Position numbers and translations under genes: made by a program. From an uncultured Prevotellaceae bacterium (GTDB taxonomy: Bacteria > Bacteroidota > Bacteroidia > Bacteroidales > Bacteroidaceae): 47,012 nt of DNA. The stretch covers positions 1 to 47,012 of the forward strand of contig ONAG01000032.1 in NCBI GenBank assembly GCA_900315745.1, read 5' to 3'. Of this stretch, positions 40,509 to 47,012 are shown in pieces. Under the pieces are notes generated by a model that saw only the letters and a list, made by a program, of their open reading frames with translations, had not been told where the DNA came from and ran no database searches. Within the stretch, counting starts at the first letter, position 1, and each line of letters opens with the position of its first letter.

Positions 40509-43424
40509 ATGTATTTCAATTATTTTAGACAAAGGTTAACATGCGTTCTTTTTCTGTCTATGTACATGGGCGTGATGTTCGCACAGACAGATGACCGATC
40601 TGCATTGGAACGTTCTCTTCGAAGTTATTTCGATAATTATGGTGCTGGACGTTCTGGATTTCCCGTTGTAGCCAATATCAGCAATGTGGCGGTAGATAAT
40701 AATGGGAGACACATCCGTATAACATTATCCGAACGTTTCGGTGAGCAAGAGTTCACCCCTAAGATAGTCAACAACATTTATTCCAAGATTAAATCAGTCT
40801 TGCCTGCATCCTATCGTGGCTATGATGTAAAAGTCTATACTCATGGCAGAAGTATCGATGAACTGATACCAAACCGGCTGCGAGAACATGGCATTGATCG
40901 TGGCCGTCAATGGGGAAACATCAATTATACTGGAAAACCATGGGTCACTAATATGTCTCGACCTAATGACATATCACGTGGTTTGGAAGGCAGGCATCTA
41001 ACCATAGCTGCCAGCCATGGCAGATATTATGACCAGAAGTCGGGCAAATGGACATGGCAACGTCCTAATTTGTTTTGTACAACTGAAGACCTCTTTACAC
41101 AGACTGTTGTAATTCCATACCTTATGCCGATGTTGGAGAATGCAGGAGCCATTGTGTGGTCACCACGTGAGCGTGACTGGCAAAAAAACGAGATAATCAT
41201 TGACAATGACGGCGGAATGCTTGGCAGGTATTATTTTGAAAACAATGGCAGCAATAAATGGGCTACAGCACCTGGGAACGGATATGCTCGTCATGGAGGA
41301 ACCTATACTAATGGTGAAAATCCATTTAGGGCAGGCACGGCACGTGTGGCAGAGACTACTTCTGGAAAACAAGTGAGCCAAGTGGCGTATATGCCTGACA
41401 TTCCTTCTGCCGGACGTTATGCTGTCTATGTAAGTTACCTGACGTTTGGCCGTTCAATAGAAGATGCTGAATATGTAGTATGGCACAAAGGACGCAAGAC
41501 TGTTTTCCATGTAAACCAACGTATGGGAGGCAGTACATGGGTATATCTTGGCACTTTTGACTTTGATAAGGGATACAACAACAAGAACATGGTCGTCGTC
41601 AACAACCATAGCAAGCACAAAGGCGTAGTGACAACTGACGCTGTACGTTTTGGAGGTGGCATGGGCAATATAGTTCGTGGTGGACAAGTAAGTGGGTTGC
41701 CACGCTGTCTTGAAGGAACCAGATATTATGCGCAATGGGCTGGAGCTCCAGATTCGGTATATAACAAATTCAACAATACCAATGACTACAATGACGACTT
41801 AAATGCACGTTCACGCTTCAGCAACTGGCTCGCTGGCGGCTCAGCTTTTGTGCCGAACATGCGTGGTCAGGGTGTCCCTATCGAACTCATGCTTTCTGTG
41901 CATAGTGATGCCGGTTATGACAAAAACGGTGGCAATGACCTCGTGGGAACATTGGGTATTTGCACGACTGATTATTACGAAGGAAAACTTAATGCAGGCA
42001 TTTCCCGCATGGCATCCCGTGACCTTGCTGATGCTTTACTCTACAATGCATGGGCAGACTTGAATGCCACTTATGGGAATTGGAAAAGACGAGTGTTGTG
42101 GGATAGAAATTACAACGAAACACGAGAACCAGCAGTACCTTCTGCCATTCTTGAAATACTGTCACACCAAAACTTTGGTGACTTGAGATTTGGTCTTGAC
42201 CCCAATTTCAGATTTACATTGGCTCGTTCCATCTATAAGACACTGCTACGATATGTAAATGAAATGCACGACACCAAATGTGTGGTACAGCCTTTGGCAC
42301 CTCGGAACTTCCGTATAGAATTTACCTCAAAAGGAAAAATGAAGCTGAGTTGGAATCCTGTAAAAGACCCCATTGAACCATCGGCAACGCCAACAGAATA
42401 TGTAGTATATACCGCTATTGAAAATGGAGGCTTTGATAATGGTGTGGTAGTGAAAGGCACCTCATGTGCAGTGAATGCAACTCCAGGAACCTTATATCAT
42501 TTCAAGGTGACTGCTGCTAATAGTGGCGGCGAAAGTTTTCCTACAGAGGTGCTTTCAGCGGTATATACACCATCTGCCAAAAAGACAGTTCTTGTGGTAA
42601 ACGGTTTCAATCGTTTGTCTTCACCTGAAGTTGTCGATACTGGTGATCGAAAGGGCTTCGACATTGATGCCGACCCAGGTGTGACCTATGGTCCTATGGC
42701 AGGATGGAGTGGACGCCAAAAGATTTTTGACAATAGTCGACGCGGACGTGAAGGAGAGGGCGCCTTGGGGTATTGTGGCAACGAACTTGTAGGCCAGTTT
42801 ATTGCCGGCAATAATTTCGATTATGTCCGCGAACATTCCACCGCCATACATCAGGCGAAGAAATATCATATCCTCAGTTGTTCGTCAGAGGCGTTGGAAA
42901 AAGGTCAAGTTAAGCTAAACAATGTGGATTGTATAGATCTGATTTTAGGACTTGAAAAAGACGACAGCCATTCCTTGCTTCTCTACAAGTCGTTCTCGGC
43001 TGAGATGCAAAAGTGTCTTGCCAATTATACGCGTAACCATGGAAATCTGTTGGTGAGCGGTTCTTATGTAGGAAGTGATATGACTGCTCCTTCAGAGAGA
43101 AAATTTCTTGCCGATGTGCTTAAGTTGAGTTATGGAGGCAGCGACAAAGGTAGTAACTACAACAATGTGCAAGGATTAGGTATGAACTTTGACATTTATC
43201 GTTCTCTCAACGAGATACACTATGCAGCAACGTCGCCCGATATTCTTAATCCTTTGTCAAATTCCAACTGCGTCATGCGCTATGGTGACGGTCGTAATGC
43301 TGCAGTGGCATATAGTGGTCGAGACTATAGATGTCTGACAATGGGATTCCCATTTGAATGCATAAAAGATGAAAAAACGCGCAACTCCATTATGAAAGGA
43401 TTGCTAAACTATCTTCTGAAGTAA
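40509..43424 (+). CDS. secreted amidase_3-like protein interrupted by a golvesin-type domain, with Fn3 domain
   Basis: A 971-residue exported protein (signal peptide ending MGVMFAQ). Relatives are often labelled xanthan lyase because of the golvesin/Xly carbohydrate-binding-like module, here at about 254-382 (AGRYAVYVSYLTFG, GGSTWVYLGTFDF, TTDAVRFGGG). On both sides I see halves of an N-acetylmuramoyl-L-alanine amidase fold: His170 (AASHGRYYD), Glu193 (TTEDLFTQTV), SPRERDW, then after the insert His465 (LSVHSDAGYD) and Glu549 (AILEILSHQNFGD), in the order of the zinc ligands and catalytic Glu. A fibronectin III domain follows (about 597-690). The C-terminal 275 residues (VLVVNGFNRLSSPE) are an unnamed alpha/beta domain. 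Confidence 0.75.
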   Translation: MYFNYFRQRLTCVLFLSMYMGVMFAQTDDRSALERSLRSYFDNYGAGRSGFPVVANISNVAVDNNGRHIRITLSERFGEQEFTPKIVNNIYSKIKSVLPASYRGYDVKVYTHGRSIDELIPNRLREHGIDRGRQWGNINYTGKPWVTNMSRPNDISRGLEGRHLTIAASHGRYYDQKSGKWTWQRPNLFCTTEDLFTQTVVIPYLMPMLENAGAIVWSPRERDWQKNEIIIDNDGGMLGRYYFENNGSNKWATAPGNGYARHGGTYTNGENPFRAGTARVAETTSGKQVSQVAYMPDIPSAGRYAVYVSYLTFGRSIEDAEYVVWHKGRKTVFHVNQRMGGSTWVYLGTFDFDKGYNNKNMVVVNNHSKHKGVVTTDAVRFGGGMGNIVRGGQVSGLPRCLEGTRYYAQWAGAPDSVYNKFNNTNDYNDDLNARSRFSNWLAGGSAFVPNMRGQGVPIELMLSVHSDAGYDKNGGNDLVGTLGICTTDYYEGKLNAGISRMASRDLADALLYNAWADLNATYGNWKRRVLWDRNYNETREPAVPSAILEILSHQNFGDLRFGLDPNFRFTLARSIYKTLLRYVNEMHDTKCVVQPLAPRNFRIEFTSKGKMKLSWNPVKDPIEPSATPTEYVVYTAIENGGFDNGVVVKGTSCAVNATPGTLYHFKVTAANSGGESFPTEVLSAVYTPSAKKTVLVVNGFNRLSSPEVVDTGDRKGFDIDADPGVTYGPMAGWSGRQKIFDNSRRGREGEGALGYCGNELVGQFIAGNNFDYVREHSTAIHQAKKYHILSCSSEALEKGQVKLNNVDCIDLILGLEKDDSHSLLLYKSFSAEMQKCLANYTRNHGNLLVSGSYVGSDMTAPSERKFLADVLKLSYGGSDKGSNYNNVQGLGMNFDIYRSLNEIHYAATSPDILNPLSNSNCVMRYGDGRNAAVAYSGRDYRCLTMGFPFECIKDEKTRNSIMKGLLNYLLK

Positions 43425-43485
43425 TTTTGCAGCATTTTCATGAGCCAATACAAAGAATTTAACAAACATAGATAATCACAAAGAT

Positions 43486-43833
43486 ATGTATAAGATTCAA
43501 ACCAATCATTCAGGAACACGCAGCATCAACGTGAGTGATGCTCATCTTCAAACATTGGAGCAGTATCATTTGTTTTCCAATCTTGTTGACAGCAACGGCA
43601 TTGTGGATGAGAGTGTTCTCGACAAGTTGAAATTCAACATACGTTCCATGCTTGCCTCGGATGCAGGCAAAGACAAAGCTTTGCTTGACTTGTGTCTTGA
43701 TGTCATTTATCACAACAACATGAAAGCCTATGGTCTGCAAAACCTCATCAACTTGTTTAATGAATGGGAAAAAGAAAGGCGGGAGGTGACAAGCGACGAC
43801 ATGCAGGCGGACAATACTACTGACATGCCTTAA
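43486..43833 (+). CDS. small conserved protein, function unknown
   Basis: A 115-residue soluble protein, mostly helical, with no signal peptide and an acidic end (SDDMQADNTTDMP). I do not recognise a family. It stands six bases before the radical SAM gene and so is probably co-transcribed with it. Its tight spacing and regular codon use are the main reasons for calling it. Confidence 0.6.
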   Translation: MYKIQTNHSGTRSINVSDAHLQTLEQYHLFSNLVDSNGIVDESVLDKLKFNIRSMLASDAGKDKALLDLCLDVIYHNNMKAYGLQNLINLFNEWEKERREVTSDDMQADNTTDMP

Positions 43834-43838
43834 ATACA

Positions 43839-45815
43839 ATGGCGGATTATCGGTTGAGCGCATGGCTGCCCACCACAAAAAAGGAGGTGGAGTTGAGAGG
43901 ATGGGATGAACTTGATGTCATCCTGTTCTCTGGTGATGCATACGTTGACCATCCTTCTTTTGGAGCATCGGTGATAGGTCGTGCTTTGGAAGCTGCAGGG
44001 TGGCGCGTGGCTATCGTTCCACAACCTGACTGGCATGGAGATTATAGAGATTTCAAGAAACTTGGCAGACCAAAATTGTTTTTTGGAATCTCACCAGGTT
44101 GCATGGATTCAATGGTCAACAAATACACAGCCAACCGTCGCTTGCGTTCCGAAGATGCTTATAGTCCGGATGGTCGCCATGACTGTCGTCCAGAATATCC
44201 AACCATTGTCTATACGAAGATTCTTAAGCAATTGTTTCCTGATGTGCCTGTGGTCTTGGGGGGCATAGAAGCTTCGTTGAGGAGGCTAACACACTATGAT
44301 TATTGGCAAGACAAACTAAGGCGTTGCATACTATATGATTCTGGAGCTGACATCATAGTTTATGGGATGGGAGAAAAAGCCATCACACAGTTGAGTAAAC
44401 TCTTATCTGATGGAGTGCCAATAAACAAAATTCGCAATCTTCCGCAAACTGTTTTCATATCGAGTTTTGACGATATTCCAGGAGGTATAACAAGCGAGGA
44501 CATCGTGCTGCACAGCCATGAAAGGTGCTTGGAAGACAAACGTGCCGAGGCAGAGAACTACCGTCATATAGAAGAAGAATCAAACAAGATTCATGCACAG
44601 CGAATCATACAACAAACTGGAGCGCGATATACTGTAGTAAATCCCCCCTACCCTCCCATGACTACAAAAGAGATCGACGCTTCGTTTGATTATCCTTACA
44701 CTCGATTGCCACACCCAAAATACAAAGGGAAACGCATTCCTGCTTATGAAATGATAAAACATTCTGTAAACATACATAGAGGGTGTTTTGGAGGTTGTGC
44801 TTTTTGCACGATTAGCGCTCATCAAGGAAAATTCATTGTTTCACGGAGCAAGGAAAGCATTCTTCGTGAAGTAAAGGCGGTAATGTCGCAAAATGATTTC
44901 AAGGGATATTTGACAGATTTAGGTGGTCCGTCTGCAAACATGTATGGAATGGGTGGCAAGGACTTGAGCCGTTGTGAGAAATGCAAGCGTCCGTCGTGCA
45001 TTCATCCCCGCATTTGTCCAAATCTTGATACCAATCCGCAACGGTTGCTCGACCTCTACCATGCTGTAGAGAATTTGCCAGGAATGAAGAAAGTTTTCAT
45101 TGGTAGTGGTGTAAGATATGATTTGCTTTTGCATAAGAGTGGGGATGAAACGACCGATAATGCCAAGTCGGAATACACTCGAGAGTTGATAACAAATCAT
45201 GTTAGTGGGCGATTGAAAGTGGCACCAGAACATACGAGTGATGAAGTGTTGCATCTAATGCGAAAACCATCATTTGAACAATTTGAGGAATTCAAACGTA
45301 TTTTTGACGATATAAATCGACGGGAAGGACTTCGACAACAAATAATACCATATTTTATTAGCAGTCACCCTGGTTGCCATGAAGAAGACATGGCACGATT
45401 GGCGATCATAACAAAACGCTTGGATTTCCAACTTGAACAAGTGCAAGATTTCACACCTACACCAATGACCATAAGCACTGAAATGTGGTATTCAGGTTAT
45501 GACCCTTATACACTAAAACCAATATTCAGTGCCAAAAGCCAAAAGGAAAAATTGGCGCAACGAATGTTCTTCTTCTGGTATAAGCCAGAAGAACAGCGTG
45601 CCATAAAGAACGAATTGACACGCTTGGGTATGGAGAAACTCATTCCACAATTAATAGGTCAAGAAAAAGAGAAGTTCCATCCTCACCACACAAAATCTAC
45701 ACCCCATAAAAAGAATGGACATAATGGAAAGACACAAGAACCCAACAATATTGGAATGCAAAGTGGAAGGCAAGACAGACGCGTTAACATGCGAAGACGG
45801 AATCGTCGTAACTGA
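43839..45815 (+). CDS. YgiQ-family radical SAM protein
   Basis: A 658-residue radical SAM enzyme of the YgiQ/UPF0313 family, whose reaction is not known. An N-terminal B12-binding-like Rossmann region is suggested by DELDVILFSGDAYVDHPSFG and PVVLGGIEASLRR. The cluster motif is HRGCFGGCAFC with Cys316, Cys320 and Cys323. A further cysteine cluster follows (CEKCKRPSCIHPRICPN). The C-terminal 45 residues are a basic, low-complexity tail (rich in His, Lys, Arg and Asn) which shares its DNA with the start of the next gene in another frame. Confidence 0.9.
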   Translation: MADYRLSAWLPTTKKEVELRGWDELDVILFSGDAYVDHPSFGASVIGRALEAAGWRVAIVPQPDWHGDYRDFKKLGRPKLFFGISPGCMDSMVNKYTANRRLRSEDAYSPDGRHDCRPEYPTIVYTKILKQLFPDVPVVLGGIEASLRRLTHYDYWQDKLRRCILYDSGADIIVYGMGEKAITQLSKLLSDGVPINKIRNLPQTVFISSFDDIPGGITSEDIVLHSHERCLEDKRAEAENYRHIEEESNKIHAQRIIQQTGARYTVVNPPYPPMTTKEIDASFDYPYTRLPHPKYKGKRIPAYEMIKHSVNIHRGCFGGCAFCTISAHQGKFIVSRSKESILREVKAVMSQNDFKGYLTDLGGPSANMYGMGGKDLSRCEKCKRPSCIHPRICPNLDTNPQRLLDLYHAVENLPGMKKVFIGSGVRYDLLLHKSGDETTDNAKSEYTRELITNHVSGRLKVAPEHTSDEVLHLMRKPSFEQFEEFKRIFDDINRREGLRQQIIPYFISSHPGCHEEDMARLAIITKRLDFQLEQVQDFTPTPMTISTEMWYSGYDPYTLKPIFSAKSQKEKLAQRMFFFWYKPEEQRAIKNELTRLGMEKLIPQLIGQEKEKFHPHHTKSTPHKKNGHNGKTQEPNNIGMQSGRQDRRVNMRRRNRRN

Positions 45816-46557
45816 CAATTTTGTCGCTGTCATTGATGGGAGTACAAGTAAGGCGAAACAACAAATAGAACAGGGGGTGCGCAATGGGCGATTTGCCATG
45901 CTTTTGCTGAAAGACGTTGTCGAGAATCTCCCTTACGATGCGTCACTTGAGCATTTTTGTAGAGAAGCAACTTGCAAGTTTCAAGCCATTTATTCAAAAC
46001 ATGGCATTAGCCATGAACGGTTGTTGTCCAACCCGGAAGAGCGTTTGACTGCCAGCATTGCACTTTTTAGTTTCCATTATAGAGAAATATGGATGGTGGG
46101 TGATTGCCAATGTCTTGTGGAAAACAAGTTCTACGACAACCCTAAGCCAGAGGAAGAACGTCTGGCAAAAAAGCGCTCTGCAGTGATAAACGAGATGATT
46201 GCAAGTGGAAAAACCGACATCCCAAGTCTAAGAAAACATGATGCAGGGCGTGACGTCATAGTGTCGGAGATAGCAGGAACATGCCGTTGGCAGAACATCA
46301 CATTTTCTGTTGTAGATGGTTTTGATATCGCGATGGATAAGGTGAAAAGGATATCAGTTGATCATCCTTGTGATGTGGTTATGAGCACTGATGGTTACCC
46401 CTTTCTCCACCCCACTCTGGCAAAAAGTGAAAAAGCACTTGCCGACTTGCTCTCCAACGACCCTTTGTGCATAAGAGATTATATGGCAACAAAGGGTAAG
46501 ATGTATGGCCAGTCATCATTTGACGACCGTGCATACATCAGATTTCATGTTTCATAA
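45715..46557 (+). CDS. PP2C-like protein phosphatase family protein, overlapping the radical SAM gene
   Basis: A 280-residue cytoplasmic protein with a distant PP2C pattern: NFVAVIDGSTS near residue 35, ASIALFSFHYREIWMVGDCQ in the middle, VVMSTDGYPFL and SFDDRAYIRF at the end. These correspond to the metal-binding Asp motifs of Ser/Thr phosphatases of that class; activity is not certain. The start at 45715 (or the ATG at 45724) lies inside the preceding gene, overlapping it by 101 (or 92) bases. Even the first TTG (45750) would overlap by 66, so the overlap is real. Confidence 0.7.
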   Translation: MDIMERHKNPTILECKVEGKTDALTCEDGIVVTDNFVAVIDGSTSKAKQQIEQGVRNGRFAMLLLKDVVENLPYDASLEHFCREATCKFQAIYSKHGISHERLLSNPEERLTASIALFSFHYREIWMVGDCQCLVENKFYDNPKPEEERLAKKRSAVINEMIASGKTDIPSLRKHDAGRDVIVSEIAGTCRWQNITFSVVDGFDIAMDKVKRISVDHPCDVVMSTDGYPFLHPTLAKSEKALADLLSNDPLCIRDYMATKGKMYGQSSFDDRAYIRFHVS

Positions 46558-46575
46558 AATCAGAAAACCAAAAGG

Positions 46576-47012
46576 TCAAGAAATGACAGGCGTTGTAAGG
46601 TCATTCCATAGGTTGTCTTTGGGGACAGGAGCTTCCACCGAAATGATTTCGTGAGACACAGGATGTTCGAACACGACTTTTCGAGCAAGAAGAGAAATGC
46701 TTCCATCTGGATTTGACCTCTTCGCACCATATTTCAAATCCCCTTTTATAGGACATCCAATTGATGCCATTTGACACCTTATCTGATGATGACGTCCTGT
46801 GAGAAGCTCGACTTCCAAAAGGCTATATCTGTCAGAGGAAGAAAGCAATTTGTAATTCAGAATAGCTTTCTTGCATCCTGGCTTTTCTTTAAGATACATG
46901 TAACTTTTGTTCTGCTTCTCATTGCGTTTAAGCCATCCTGATATCGTGCCCTCCATCTGTTCTGGCCTTCCCTGCACAATTGCCCAATAAGTCTTGGACA
47001 CCTTTCCTTCAC
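46576..47012 (-). CDS. RluA-family pseudouridine synthase, partial (5' end outside window)
   Basis: The C-terminal 144 residues of a pseudouridine synthase, which converts a specific uridine in rRNA or tRNA to pseudouridine. GRHHQIRCQMASIG followed by PIKGDLKYGAKR is the RluA-family signature, and the part before it (KTYWAIVQGRPE) is the usual strand after the catalytic domain. The catalytic Asp motif (HRLDxxTSG) lies upstream of the window. The frame is open to the window edge, so the GTG at 47001 is not the true start. It is convergent with the PP2C-like gene, 18 bases away. Confidence 0.88.
   Translation of the reverse strand, partial: EGKVSKTYWAIVQGRPEQMEGTISGWLKRNEKQNKSYMYLKEKPGCKKAILNYKLLSSSDRYSLLEVELLTGRHHQIRCQMASIGCPIKGDLKYGAKRSNPDGSISLLARKVVFEHPVSHEIISVEAPVPKDNLWNDLTTPVIS

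Noticed and set aside
1-47012. CRISPR arrays, tRNA or rRNA genes, insertion sequences, prophage
   Set aside because: No regularly spaced repeats, no tRNA-like T-loop and acceptor pairs, no transposase, integrase or phage structural frames were seen.

Overview
The window looks like a chromosomal stretch of a Bacteroidales bacterium, most likely Prevotella or a close relative (Prevotellaceae). Three things point there: many promoters of the Bacteroidetes type (-7 box TAnnTTTG, some with TTTG about 19-20 bases upstream), no strong Shine-Dalgarno sequences, and family content such as DUF4252, the type IX secretion plug protein DUF5103, PPi-dependent phosphofructokinase, an OmpP1/FadL porin, class III ribonucleotide reductase with its activase, and SpoIIE/STAS partner-switch proteins. 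I saw no tRNA, rRNA, CRISPR array, insertion sequence or prophage. Genus assignment is inference.

Layout. 1-462: 5' part of a TPR lipoprotein gene. 824-3549: anaerobic ribonucleotide reductase operon nrdDG. 3559-6756 (minus): acid phosphatase, flavodoxin-like oxidoreductase and a DUF4153 membrane protein. 6848-8062 (minus): decayed outer-membrane porin gene. 8203-10769: SpoIIE phosphatase fused to an RsbW-like ATPase, plus its STAS partner. 10956-12836: pseudouridine catabolism, psuK-psuG. 12823-14698 (minus): ECF sigma/anti-sigma pair bracketed by two DUF4252 genes. 14867-16925: thioredoxin and a polyferredoxin divergent from oxyR. 16926-19515: a worn region with a TROVE remnant, DUF3795, a MerR regulator, a VOC protein and a broken GNAT gene. 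19649-21607 (minus): DUF169 and T9SS plug protein. 21954-28918: tamB, a periplasmic 5'-nucleotidase and nudC. 28915-30781 (minus): a small anchored protein and a GH28 pectinase. 31191-32776: nitrilase/omega-amidase and an acidic-tailed unknown protein. 32850-32946 (minus): candidate small RNA with its own promoter and terminator. 33047-35739 (minus): FadL-like porin and an aromatic/Gly/Ser-rich exported protein. 35890-39293: prmA, a GH25 lysozyme and PPi-phosphofructokinase. 39568-46557: two small unknown genes, an acyltransferase, an amidase-like protein split by a golvesin domain, a YgiQ-type radical SAM protein, and a PP2C-like protein overlapping the latter. 46576-47012 (minus): truncated RluA-type pseudouridine synthase.

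How the parts work together. The window is mostly core metabolism and envelope biology of an anaerobe: anaerobic DNA precursor synthesis, peroxide/thiol defence, PPi glycolysis, nucleotide and pseudouridine salvage, outer-membrane assembly and secretion, and polysaccharide or peptidoglycan cleavage. Regulation is unusually visible: an ECF module with a matching promoter, a partner-switch pair whose output is not present, repeated boxes between oxyR and its divergent operon, a 12-base inverted repeat between two divergent promoters, and an orphan small-RNA locus. At least three genes are broken (porin, TROVE protein, GNAT), and tamB has an in-frame amber codon next to the only nearby ATG, so local decay or strain-level variation is a recurring theme.
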